Positions 45,617 to 56,520 of a DNA stretch of 64,000 nt are shown one piece after another. The translations under genes and the position numbers were made by a program. Every line of letters begins with the position of its first letter. The stretch's first letter is position 1. The notes below the pieces were generated by a model. It made no database searches and had not been told where the DNA came from. It worked only from the letters and a program-made list of their open reading frames with translations. Origin of the DNA: Schistocephalus solidus (taxonomy: Eukaryota; Platyhelminthes; Cestoda; Diphyllobothriidea; Diphyllobothriidae); the NCBI GenBank assembly GCA_017591395.1, contig WEDG01007575.1, forward strand, positions 1 to 64,000, in the 5' to 3' direction.

Positions 45617-45847
45617 GACAGTAGTACGACCATGTTGGCGTTCGCGCACGAGGAGCCCTCCTCCGTGGACACCAGCTGCTACTTACCCAGTGGTGCTAGC
45701 TCAAGCGTGCAGGCCAACTTCGTTCAACAGGATCTCCTCTGCAAACAACGCGCTCTCGAGAGCCTGGAACGCAACTGTTTGAAGCGAGCTGTCGTGGAGG
45801 AGCGCAGACGCTTCACTGAACTCACCACCTGTCTCGAGCCAGTTCTT
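45617..45847 (+). CDS. I-BAR gene, fourth visible exon
   Basis: The exon is 231 nt (77 codons), phase 0 at both ends. Acceptor 'ctgccttcag' ends at 45616; donor 'cttgtaagt' starts at 45848. The first ~30 residues are Ser-rich and acidic ('HEEPSSVDTSCYLPSGASSS') and correspond to the variable loop before the last long helices. Then 'VQQDLLCKQRALESLERNCL' and 'KRAVVEERRRFTELTTCLEP' match the 'ETEKQAVRKALIEERGRFCTFISMLRPVI' helix of MTSS1. Continuation ('EEE..ML.E..HLQ') is expected in a further exon, which I could not locate before 64000. Confidence 0.92.
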
Positions 45848-45914
45848 GTAAGTCGTCTGTTCCGTTGTTTTTTTTTTCCATGGGTCACACCTTCCAGCCC
45901 TCCCTCCTCCAACC

Positions 45915-45916
<2 letters not shown>

Positions 45917-45951
<35 letters not shown>
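45917..45951. repeat. (TG)n microsatellite
   Basis: About 17 TG dinucleotides, 70 bp after the splice donor of the fourth visible I-BAR exon and next to a family A repeat end. Confidence 0.95.
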
Positions 45952-45953
<2 letters not shown>

Positions 45954-46325
45954 ATTGGCCCCCTAAACGGGCCACGTGGTAGATGCGTTGGACCAACACG
46001 GGGGCCAAATTAGGGCACGGCAGGCGTTATTCGGGTTGTGCTCCCATAACAAATGCCGAACATGGAGGTGTGGTGGTACACCTAGGGGTGGCTAGGACTT
46101 AGAGGACCCAGCCGCGCCAGCCACCTGCGTCCTCTCCCGCCTCCGGTCTTCTTGACTCTGTCTTGACACCGGGCTCAGGTGGGGGAGGAGGAGAGTGCGG
46201 TAGATGCAGCGCAAGTCTACTATCACTTTAAACTAAATCACGCGCAAGTCACCGTCCCTGCTCCACTTTCCCATGGAGCATACGGTGGACATCGTCGAAC
46301 TACGACGGTCGAACTGTCGTTTAGC
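45952..46325 (-). repeat. Repeat family A, full short copy
   Basis: The reverse complement matches 61335-61695 end to end. One end is 'cgacggtcgaactgtcg', a near-palindrome, and the other is 'ttggccccctaaac'. The length is about 370 bp, with 'cgcgccagccacctgcg', 'ggtcttcttgactctgtcttgacaccgggctcagg' and 'gagagtgcggtagatgcagcgcaagtctactatcac' between. No coding frame is conserved across copies. Confidence 0.85.
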
Positions 46326-49064
46326 AGCCTGTGCAACGTCGTTTTTGTGGGGCCTAGCTTCCAGTCCGCAACTGGCACCTTTTGGCGCCGTTTTATCCGG
46401 AGCAGCTGTCTGCAATCTGACAGCTACACGAGACTGAAATGCTGCGGACGACCAACGCTCTTGATGTTCAACCCGGTCAATGTGCCACCTACGGTTTCTA
46501 GTTCTCTGGCTGGGCACTTTCAAATCAACCGCGCTTGCCACACCACTGAACACTATAATTGCCTCCCCCTCTGTATTTTCACTGCGTTTCTACGTTCGTG
46601 TGCTTTTTCGTACTTTTTGAGACGCTTTCGTTAGAGACGACGCGTTATGCTTAATCAGTGCATCCAATAAAAATTGGCTGAAGTGTTTCGAGCACGTCCA
46701 TCTTCCTCCGCCCCGTGTTGCTGTGTTTAAGCCGGGGCTGCTGCTCAGCTGAAGGCGTCGTGGAGGAGTTGGGCTCAAAACCTGACTCGACATCGTTCTT
46801 CCAGACGGGCCTTTTGAATTCCGTCACCGCAGTTAGCAGGGAGAACACACTCTAGATCCGCCGTAGTCAACTTCTCAACATCGTCCAGGCCAGGTAGGCC
46901 AGACATCACACCAGGTACAAGATCCTGCGGTCTAATCAAGCGGTTTAAACAGAATCTATCGCGTCACAACTGGAAGATAGGCGTCTGGAGCCCCTGCTGC
47001 GCATGCGTCCTCAACAATCACATTCTTACATCGTTTGGACTTCTTCGGTGAAATTTGTATGCATTAAGCTGGTCGCTGAACTGTCACTCGTCTCATATTT
47101 CCATTCAATCCCACATTCGGTCACTGTAAGGCTCTTTCCCGACATACGATCTGGCTTCCAAACCCCTCCTCCTCTGGACAGTGACTAGCTGTCTGCTCTG
47201 TTTGTGTGTGGCATGCGTTAGGTGGAGGCGCGTACTACGTCAACCACTGCATTGTGTATGGAAAAAGTAAAACATACTCCTCATGGCAACTCATCGCTTG
47301 CTTCAGACGCCTCTAAAACGATCACGCTCTCGTAGATTACAGGGCTTTTGCTAGCGGATAAATGAATCCTCCCTTGAAACAAATTTCGCGCCTCAGTAAG
47401 CTCTTCTTAATGTGGTCTTTGCAGCACCGGTCATTTCCGTGATATCGGAACGCGCCTCGTAAACGGTTCAGGTCACATGAGCTGTTGCGCTCAATCTCAT
47501 CTCCAGTCGATTTAACATGCACCTATTGCTGCCATGAGAGAAAACACGAGAATAAGGCTGGTCCAGGGGATACTCTTCCTGCTATCAAAACTAGCTGACA
47601 TCCGTAGCTTTGTATTTGCCAGTTAATGGTATAAGGTGGACCACCTTTGGAACGAAGTTCAGTTTCCAAGGGCTCCTTCACGTAACCATCTTGGCTCCTT
47701 TCACCGCTGTGAAATTCGTGAAGCCCCAATGAAATTTTTGTGCGCTGGGAGCGACAGCCAGGTTTTGTGTGGCCCACGTACGCAGACGAATTGTTTAACT
47801 TTTTCTCATGATCAGAACATAGGTGACGTGGAACGGGCTATTGAGGTAGGTGTCACACCAATCTGCTTCATGTACAAGTAACCACCTCTTACTCCTCCTC
47901 CTCCGTGGGACAGTGAAGGCATTTGTGCATTTTTATAGGTAGCCCAATTTGCTGATAGGCGCCTGACCACTCGAACTTATTACTCTCTCACTATACGAGA
48001 GTTCCAGTTTCCTATTTTTTTCACTTTCTTTTCGTTTCACTCTCCATCCTTTTTTTTCGATGTTTCCACCCTTTTCACTCTTAATTATTATCTTCCTCCT
48101 CCTTCTCCTCCTGCTTATTCGTCTCTTTGTCTATACTTGTCCTTCTTCTTCCCACCTCCATTTTCAGTTCTTACCCAATGTACGGTTACTCTACCGTTCA
48201 TGGAAACCGAATTCCCCTGCTAGGCTATGCAACTCTATTGCCGGTTCCGTTAGCTACATGGCTGAGTAGTCTAATTCCACCTTTTCTGTGCACTTGTGCC
48301 TGTTCACGTGATTCTATTCGCCTACATTCCTGACTTACCCTGCCCTGTGATATTTTTTGCCCACGCCCATGCAGTAGCGGCTGACGTGGAAGGGCCATCG
48401 TCAAATCTATTTACATTATGACACATTCTCGTCCCCGTTTTGCCTTGGTTCTCTATCAGGAGTCTTCACAAACATTCGCGTAGCAAAAGTGGAAACCGAA
48501 CCGGTCATTCCTTGCCTGGGAACCGGGCTCGGTAACCTTGCGATCAAACCTGGCCTCCTTGGCAATTCAGCGCTCAGCAAAGTATTCTCTTATGGTCCCC
48601 TGACTATGGCTATTTAATCAGAAGCACTCATACTACCATTGGCTCCATTGACACCCCGTAAATTATTGCTTTCTGGTCGATATGCAAGTGTGTGGGAGAG
48701 TTTCAGTCTGTGCTGTATGCCTGTGGCCATTCAGTCCTCCCTCTCTTTGTGATCGTTTCAGTACCTGGTCCCCCCTCTATGCTTTTCATGTGCGCTTTGA
48801 AACGAGGGGAGGGATATTTGTGTTTAAAGCACCTATTTTCCCACCTAGGTGTGGGAAAAGGCACTCTTTCCACGAATTGCGTGTTGTTATCGTCTGCTAC
48901 AATTCAAAAATGCGACGCTGAGGCCTTTTGCAGCTGTTACCTTATCCCATTCTCGTCTTTTAGCCGCTATTGATGTATTCAATGTTTTGGGGCAGCGGAT
49001 CTTTTCTCCGGACATTCCCTTTCCTCTTCTCATCTTCTTAAGCTGACTCGTCCGTCAGTCTGGT
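46326..49064. other. No recognised gene
   Basis: Short open frames exist on both strands but none has a family I recognise. I looked for the next I-BAR exon (phase 0 acceptor followed by an acidic helix) and found none. Confidence 0.5.
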
Positions 49065-49372
49065 CAGTATGACGACAGTTCTACCTTCGTTTTTAACTAG
49101 GTTCACCGTGTGTCCCACGGCATGGTTGGCGTAGGCATTGTGACTTGCACGTGCATTGGTTTATAACGATGGTAGACTTATACAGCATCTACTGCGCTCT
49201 CTCCACCTGCGTGGGCACGGGTGGTTGGTACGTTTGCGTCTGCACTTAGGCGTGTCAGCTCAACTCTTTCCCCCATCTTGTTACGGGGTGTGCATCCCTA
49301 ATAACGTCTGTCTTGCCCTGGTCTGCCTCCCGTGTTGGTTCTGCGCATCTACCACGTTGCCTGTGTAATAGA
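49065..49372 (+). repeat. Repeat family A copy (diverged)
   Basis: 'gacgacagttctaccttcg', 'ggttcaccgtgtgtcccac', 'ttgtgacttgcacgtgcattgg', 'ggtagacttatacagcatctactgcgctctctcc' and 'cctaataacgtctgtcttgccctgg' follow the order of 61335-61690 with internal deletions. Confidence 0.7.
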
Positions 49373-50859
49373 AGGGACATTTGTTGCACTGAATCTCATA
49401 GACTACCTCATTTCACTTACCCACGTTCAGTTGTCTTTCTTTCCACTTGACTTCTGTGCTTGGTAGTTTCCGGCCTGTACACTTAGCGACTGAATCGCCA
49501 CTGTGCATTTTTGCTTCGCTTTTATCCCCCCAGGGTTTTGTTGAGAGTTAGGTGACCTCTTGGGCTGGTTATACTGTTTTTTTTTTTTTCAGAGTTGCCA
49601 ATGGGCTCTGGGCATAATCCGAGCGTCAAAGAATGCCACCTGTTCTTCCTCATCTTCTCTTATGAACTGGTTGCCAAAATAGATCGCTAAATTCTGATAG
49701 CCTGCTCTCCTTCAGTGTAGTGGACGTGTCCTCCACATAGCCGCGCCAGAATGCAGATTCACAGTGGTATTTTTGAGGACCAAGTATGCGATTGAACATT
49801 AAATTGGGGCAGCAATCGCCGTTTCTTTGACTTGCTCATCTGCCTTCCATTAAGATTCAGAGTACTTCCTTATAAACAGGATGCTTCGGGGCCTTGCATT
49901 TTGCCCCACTTCGCCTCGAGTTGCCAATGCAGCCTGATGAATCTTCACTGCAGGCTCATTTGAGTGGGTGAGGTTTGTGCACTCACCCTGCTGGCATGAC
50001 CTCGTTACCAGCCGGGAACAACACGTGGTCGGCACGCACTGTTAGACACGTCAAACATTTGCACATGTTACTTTGGCCTTAGTCTCCCTGATGATGCATT
50101 CCTGCGCGAGTCCGAAATCTCAGACACACACAGCTCATTCTACTACTATAATACTCGTCCTCCTTTTGAAGAATAAGCTGCTGCCCAGTTTCGGTGCTTC
50201 AAGCAGCTCATCGCGAGCCCCTCTTCGAACGGGCATCTCCGCAAATCATGCTGGATGGAAAATAGACGCATGTGCGGAGCTGTGGTGGCCTCATATCGCA
50301 TCTGTGATTGTGACTCACCCAACAGTTTGGATTTCGGTGGTCGTGGCTTTTAACATTCTCTGTCATGAATGTCCGCTCTGACCGCCATGACATTATCGGG
50401 CGCTCACCTCGATGGGTATAATCCTCCTCCGCCTCCTCTTCATCATCATCCTCGACTAGATACTTAAAAGCATGCCGAACACAAATATGAAGTAACCAGT
50501 GCAGGATTCCAACAAAACCCACTCTCCCATTTCACTCGCTCTCTCGTCTTATGCCCGTAAACTGACTTTCTTGCAACATTTATTATTTCGGCCCGTTCTT
50601 CAGCTTTGGATATCATGGTAAATGACTCCTGATGGAGATCACGTAGATAGTTTTGGTGTAGATGAGGAGGATGTTGATCGTGGGGGTCAGCGTTCGTGAT
50701 AATGCGCATTGGTTTTTGATTATTAGAGTAGGAGATGGTCGCAATTGAGCTCATTTTCCAGCTGTCGCCGGCCACGTCCGGTCTGTGACCAATCTCGTGA
50801 AATGTGCATGGAAATTCTGCACTGCATTTTCGATTCAGACGGATCGCCTAAGTGAGATC
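49373..50859. other. No recognised gene
   Basis: A poly-T plus 'cag' acceptor-like site at about 49580-49593 is followed by a frame without I-BAR similarity. Nothing else is supported. Confidence 0.5.
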
Positions 50860-51500
50860 TTAATATTGATTATCATGCTATGATATTTGAGTCATGCCGG
50901 GATGCCAGTTTTTGTAGGAGCTTCTCTTCGACCACTTTTACGATGGGTAGAACGACGGACTACTTAATAAATGTTCATTTTATCTGCCTTTTAAAGATCC
51001 AATAGATTTTCTAGAAAACACACAAAAATATCCTTTCTTTTGCGTATATTGTAGCAACTCATTTACTCAGTTTTTTACTGCAAGTACGGTTATAGGTGTT
51101 AAAAGTACATAATTGAGATTATTTTGCACTGTGAACTGTCCATGCGAGTGGCATCGCTTCTGTTGGTCGATTGATGCTCCTTGTAAAGTGTGCTACGTGT
51201 TCGCCACGTTCATTGAAAACATTTACAAGCCCTATAGGGTTCCTTTTTATTGGCATCGAGGATTTTGACCAAAAATAAACCCTACTGCTTTTAGACGGTA
51301 AACCATAAACGCGAATGCAAAGACTGACCGGTTTAAAGATTATTCAGGCATAAAATGGGAATAATAGGTGATTTGCTACCGAATGCATGTAAGAGTGGAC
51401 ATTTTAAGCCTGTCTTTCATTTAGTCTATTTGAATTTTTAAGGGCAACTAAAATCAACGCTAAATACTCATACTGCTTAAGCATCCGTTATTATTACCGA
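50860..51500 (+). repeat. Repeat family C, copy 3
   Basis: It opens with 'attatcatgctatgatatttgagtcatgccgggatgccag' and continues with 'ctacttaataaatgttcattttatctgcc', 'tttctagaaaacacacaaaaatatcctttct', 'cttgtaaagtgtgctacgtgttcgccacgttcattg'. The order and spacing match copies 1 and 2. Confidence 0.75.
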
Positions 51501-51864
51501 GTATAGTTTCTGCAGGTGGCCGCCCTTCTAACGCGAGTGAAATATCATAGGATTATTTCGCCCAATAATCCACTTAGGTAATTATTTCTGCTCGGAAAGG
51601 CATCTCACTTCCAGTCACACTGGCCAGTGTATCCCATGTCACTTCCAGTCTGCATGCATTCCCTAGAATATTCTGTGCTAATTTGATGGTAGATGACATT
51701 TCCTTCAAATGGTTACACTTGACGATAGGATATCAATTAACTTAAAAAGGAAAGTTATTCATTTCCCGAATAATTGTGAACCAGAGCTGCTTTTACACTT
51801 GCATACAAAGTTCCAAACTACAATCCGTATATCTCCCATGTACGGAAAAGCATACCTCCCTACG

Positions 51865-52440
51865 ACAGTTCGACCGTCGTGTTCGACAATGTCCACCGTA
51901 TGCACGGCGGTAGGGTGGTGCAGGGACGGTGACTTGTGCTGGATTATGGTGAGGGTAGACTTGTATGGCATCTATCTCACTCTCTGTTCCACCCTCCATT
52001 TTGGCATGGTATCAAAACACAGTCAAGAAGACTGGAGATGGGAGACAGCACAGGTCAACGCACTGTGGTCGAACACCAAACAAGAACACTACAACACAAG
52101 AGACGGGCGGCTCGGGTCCCAACAGAGTGGGAGTACCATAGAGGCCACATTAAGAAGAAACCATTGCAGCCTGACTAGCAGTACGCCAGTCAGCCACTGC
52201 GCACAAACACACACACACACACACCATGGGCTGATCACATGGTCCAAGTTATCCGGTCAGTTGGAAACCCTCCAATTCACGGCTTTTAGCGCACTGTAAT
52301 AGTTTCAAGCCACTTCAGTTTGTTTATACTGAGGAAAATGCCCTGAGCCGTCAACCGCGCTCTCTCCCCCACTCCATGATCCAGGTTTCCGTCCTAGCCG
52401 GTCGGTTATGTGATGTGGGAGTGGGTGTACATTACGAACA
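51865..52440 (+). repeat. Repeat family A, long copy
   Basis: It has the same ~570-600 bp order as 37905-38520: 'gacagttcgaccgtcg', 'tccaccgtatgcacggc', 'ggtgacttgtgctgga', 'gtcaagaagactggagatggg', then 'gagtgggagtaccatagaggccacattaagaag', 'gcagcctgactagcagtacgccagtcagcc', a (CA)n run at 52203-52226, and 'gaggaaaatgccctgagcc', 'tgggagtgggtg' at the end. Confidence 0.8.
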
Positions 52441-53095
52441 GCATTAATAACTCGACATTTAACTGACTTAAAAAATCTCAAAATTAGAAACTTTTATATC
52501 TGAAAACTACGAATTTTCATGTGTAAAAATTAAGGAAGACGTAATTTACTGCCAAAAAAAGTACAAGGAAGAACATTTGTGGGGTTATTTTCTATGAAGT
52601 ATATTTGAAATTATATGAGGACGTCGTAAATTAGTGGGGAAAATTCAAACTACTTAAATAGCCATACTTTTATTGTGTTATGCAGTGCTATATGCGGCCG
52701 GAAAGAAGTTGGAAAATACCCCCCACTTAAATAATCTTTTCTAATCGAGAGAGAGAGAGAAAAACGCTTTATTTTGAAAGTAAAATTCCAAAAATTTCAG
52801 CAAAAAAGGTCCTCCATTCACCGTGAAGAATCGTCCTTGAATGCGTTTCAAAATATCGATCAATTTAGACTTCCTTCAAAATGGTGTCAGCGTCGTGCGC
52901 TGATGACCTCATTTTGTTGTTCGAATAAACAAATAGTGTTAAAATCCAAGTATAAAATGGGTGAAATAGGCCAATCTACGTACATATAAGAGGATTCACA
53001 TGCGAATAAAGAGCAGAAAAGATGGCGGCTCAAATTCAAAAGCCCGCCAATCGATAACACATCTTGAAATTTCGGTTAACATTTCATTTACTAGG
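52441..53095 (+). repeat. Repeat family C, copy 4 (5'-truncated)
   Basis: It starts within the family at 'ctcaaaattagaaactttt' and has 'aagacgtaatttactgccaaaaaaagtacaag', 'tatgaagtatatttgaaattatatgag' and the end 'cttgaaatttcggttaacatttcattta' near 53064, equivalent to 37770 of copy 2. It directly follows a family A repeat. Confidence 0.7.
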
Positions 53096-54399
53096 TGAAC
53101 TTGGGTTCAGGTATGTTAGCCCATCATAAGTCCTCTTATAACTGCTCTACTGGCCGAGGGACGAGAGAGGAAAGACGTTCATCAGGTCTCCGATACCCTG
53201 ACCCTTGCACAGGTAACCCCTCGCCTACGCCAGACGACTTTCGGTCCCTTTTCTTCATTTCCAACCCCTCCCACCCACCCGCCGGAGTTTTCTTTGCCTC
53301 CTAGCCCCTCCTCTGTGTAACGAGTGGATTATCTACAGGGTGGGGGTAGAGGGGGGGGTGGCGCCTGGAGGACGACGTAATGATGGTGCGAGCAGACGAA
53401 AGTGCTGGCAGGGCCGCCCCTATCTGTCGGCTAACCTCAGAGGCACCGATTGACCCGCGCGTTGCCGTCACTTCACTCTGGTCGGCTGCCCATCGAGTGA
53501 CGCACCCTCCGGCGTCTGCACTTGCTATCCTGCTGGCGTCTGTCTCGCCCTGACCGCCGCCCTGGACGTGTGGCGGCTGGAGGATCGACCCTCTTGGCGC
53601 CTGCCCGGGGTTCAGCCTATCTCCCAACCTGACTTCAATGGCTTGTCTTTTTTACAGGCCACTTTTCTACTGCAAACGATCTGACCTGGCTGCTAGCATG
53701 TGCTGATCGTGGCTCAGCATACGCATTACCTTTAAGCTACTATGACACGCTGCTGCGCGCAGTCCGAATGGCTGCTGCTTTAGGCTTGAAACGGATTCCA
53801 GGCACTCTGTTGAATTTCGATTTTCCCGGTTAAGTCTTGTTTATGCTGATTTATGAGAGGAGAGTGCGTCATTACTGATGCACTTACTTGGCGGTACTCT
53901 GCTCCATTTTGCTGAAAATTTTGAATGATACTTCAAATAAAGCGTATTCCTCTCTCTCTCTCATCTGCCGTGTGCGCAGCTGAGCGCACAACGATCGGAA
54001 TTGCGTTAATGCCCCCCTCCCCTCGCAATACAGCGAGCCCGGTGCAAAATTACCGTAACCCTTATTTTACCTCAACCTCTAACCTTAAGTTCCCCGGGTT
54101 TCAGCGCAAAATCGTCTCTGTTGCGGGTGATTCCTGGTCCCTTGTCTTGTTGATGTAGTGGGAGCATCTAAGCAATCTCTACCGCCTGAGCGTCAGGCTG
54201 CAGTGCCTCCTTTACGTTACGTCTGGCACTCACACCCATCCTCTTTTATGTAAAATCCTGCTGTTTGTGGTTGGGGTGTCAGGTCGTGTATGTGGCACTC
54301 ACGCCACTGCGCTCATTCCTGGCACTAGACAACTCCTCGGCCTGGGAAAAGAAATCGAGGTCGACGACCGTCAGCAAACTGACGCTCCTAAAGTGCGCT
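53096..54399. other. GC-richer stretch, no recognised gene apart from a candidate exon
   Basis: Includes Pro/Gly-rich low-complexity around 53290-53600 with open frames on both strands, and the candidate exon at 53658-53828. Confidence 0.45.
53658..53828 (+). other. Candidate unassigned coding exon
   Basis: A strong acceptor ('gtcttttttacag', ending at 53657) is followed by a 171-nt stretch open in one frame with 'HFSTANDLTWLLACADRGSA', 'LPLSYYDTLLRAVRMAAALG' and 'IPGTLLNFDFP', then a donor-like 'cccg|gttaagt' at 53829. Phase 1 at both ends keeps it frame-neutral. It cannot follow directly on the phase 0 I-BAR exon, so another exon would have to lie between. No family is recognised, and it could be chance. 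Confidence 0.25.
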
Positions 54400-54830
54400 A
54401 AAAGTCCCTGGATTTAAATGCTGCCAACTGACTGGATAACTCGGACCGCGCGGTTAGCCTAGTTGTGCTTGTTTATGTGGAGTGGCCAACTGGTGAACTG
54501 AAAGTAAGGCTGCAATGACTCCTTTTTCGTGTGGTCTCTATGGCGTTCCCACGCTTTGGAATCCGAACCAGGTGTGATGACGCACTCAGGGGCGGCTCTG
54601 GTCGCATCAGCCACCTGCACCCTCTCCCTCATCCGGTCTTCTTGACTTGGTCATGATACCAGGTCCAGGTGAGGGGTGGGGGCGTAGAATGTGGTTGATG
54701 CAGCACAAGCCTGCTATCGTTAATGATTTAATTCAAGCGCAAGTTACCATTCCTGAGCCCTCTTGCTGAGAGGCACACGATGAACGTCGTCGAAACCGAC
54801 GGTCGAACTATGAGGCTCACAGAGGTCTAA
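54400..54830 (-). repeat. Repeat family A copy
   Basis: 'ataactcggaccgcgcggtta', 'ctatggcgttcccacgctttggaatcc', 'gtcttcttgacttggtcatgataccagg', 'gttgatgcagcacaagcctgctatcg' and 'gaccgacggtcgaactatg'-like end match other - strand A copies. Confidence 0.75.
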
Positions 54831-56229
54831 TGCACTGAATTACGCTTTCTCTTGTCTAGTCGGCTCACAGGCTTCCGGTGAATTTGAAAGCGAGGCCGCC
54901 GCTAAGGAAGCTTTCGCCGTGATAATTCTGTCCGTTTTTCACTGCAATACCCATGAGGCAACAGCAGTCGTGGCATTGAAGGTGGCTGGTTAGCCGGATA
55001 ACTCCATCGTCCTTTGCAACAAGATTGAACTGTAATAACTCGTCTTCGCACACTTGGGGGTTTAACGCCGTCAGCCACTGTGGCGTCGCCCATTTCCAGT
55101 GATCTTGACATAGTCTTGTAGCTTGAAATTGGTAGAGGCGGGGGGAGGGGAGCTGAGATGACTTTATGCAATTCTGCTTTAGAAAAGACACATCAAGCCC
55201 AAACTGCGTCCTCTCCGAAATAGAGTTCATGCTTATCCTTTGCTAGGAAGAAACTGCCGATGCACTGACTCTCATCGCAGTCCGCGGACTCTTTCCTTCT
55301 ACTGCCGAAAATACGTGGTCTAAAGGGAGGGTGTATCCGAAATTACGCACATCCTAAGCGCTTTCAGCAACCATCAACCAAGAGGTGTCCTCATCGAATA
55401 CTGTGGCAGTTTACGCCATCCCCCGTTGGTCACACCGAACGTTTCTGTCCTGACTGGTTCACTCGGTAGAATTTGAGGGTTACCAAAACGAATGCTTTGT
55501 TTGTGGAGTTTCATTCATCTTGCATCGTTGACGACTGCTTGCTTCTCGCGTTCTCTTCTTCGTCCAGAGTAGACTAATGTTCCAGTATTTCGTGTTCCTA
55601 CATCCTATCTGTCCCGGTGGACTCATGCCACCACATCTCTGTTTTCTTATTTTATTAACCTACGATATTCCATGCAACAATTGCGCCAGTACTTATGTAG
55701 ACTTCCTTGTGAACATGGATACAAAAGTTGGATTTACAAAAGGGTGCGAACGCCAAATTGCCAGAGCACGAATTTGACTTCTCACACAAGCATAGCCGCA
55801 CGAGCCGACAACAAAATCAAGGCGGCGAGACGCTACGGCGACATCCGTTTGTTGGCCTTGGTGGTCGGCTTCCTTCTTTTCGATAGTAATCTCGGCTTCG
55901 CATTTCTCTTTCTGGATTTCTTTATGTTTCTGAATCTGGACCCTCCCTCCCTCACTTGCTTTCGGGCAACAGGCAAAAAAATGCAGCCGCCTCACACCTG
56001 AGCTTTGTGATGTGAAGCGTGTCCAAGTTTCCTCTGCGTGCTGGCCGTCTCCTGTCTTCACTGCTTCCTCCACCGCAACCTAACGTATATCGACAACTCA
56101 GCCTGGTGTCTTTGTTCACTGCCCTTGCCGTGGCTGTGCGCGTTCGTGTCTAGACGTGTTTTCTTCAGACGGTTGAGCTTGTTCAACCTGCGAGGGCGTG
56201 GCTGCACTGTTACCGGCAGAATAATGCTA
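54831..56229. other. No recognised gene
   Basis: Open frames of 90-126 codons occur on the - strand (54865-55230, 55693-56073) without family similarity or splice context I can support. Confidence 0.45.
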
Positions 56230-56520
56230 CGAAAAAAAGAAAATGGAGACTGGAATAGCTCTTTCTGGCATATTAACCATCATCTGCCAGCCATACTCAA
56301 CCCCAGATGTTGCAATCCCTGAGGCTCGAACTCACTACCCGTTGGTTACAAATCTATTGCCCTAACCATTCAGCCGCGGGCTCGTTCTCCTCAGGGCTCG
56401 CAACATCTGAGGTCGGGTACGGCTGTCTCATGACGGCTAATATGCCAGAAAGGGCGGATCCAGTCTTTTTCGGTAGTACTATTCTGCCTATGATACTAGC
56501 TGCTGGCGGGGCTCGCGAAA
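56230..56520. repeat. SINE family B, head-to-head inverted dimer
   Basis: The left body is 'ctggcatattaaccatcatctgccagccat' (about 56257), and the right body is its reverse counterpart 'gacggctaatatgccag' near 56437. Between them on the - strand lies a tRNA-like head with 'gagcccgcggctgaatggtt' and a B-box-like 'gggtagtgagttcgagcctc' (56385-56311). This is the same architecture as 45180-45490. Confidence 0.8.

Larger units (their letters stand above)
29130..45847 (+). other. I-BAR (IMD) domain gene locus, MTSS1/MIM-like, partial
   Basis: Four exons join in frame: phase 2 at intron 1 (29192-30132, 941 bp), phase 2 at intron 2 (30292-32272, 1981 bp) and phase 0 at intron 3 (32442-45616, 13175 bp). 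All introns are GT...AG. The spliced ~207 residues follow the order of the inverse-BAR domain: 'WEDFIGKSSKLNASL', 'FLEAFQKISDIA', 'LEEWKRTVNQLDRD', 'VVEERRRFTELTTCLEPVL'. I-BAR dimers bind phosphoinositide-rich membrane, induce protrusions and link to actin; MTSS1 adds a C-terminal WH2 motif. The first part of the domain and all downstream exons lie outside what I can detect. MTSS1/MIM is favoured over IRSp53 because of the 'TT....FL.AFQK..D.A' and 'EEWK...NQLD.D' blocks. Confidence 0.85.

Noticed and set aside
48480..48600. B-box-like 'ggtttgatcgc' on the - strand, considered as a tRNA gene
   Set aside because: There is no matching A box, no acceptor stem and no clear SINE body.
49566..49690. 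Poly-T plus CAG acceptor followed by a frame
   Set aside because: The frames hit stops or show no I-BAR similarity; long T-runs followed by AG are common by chance in this DNA.
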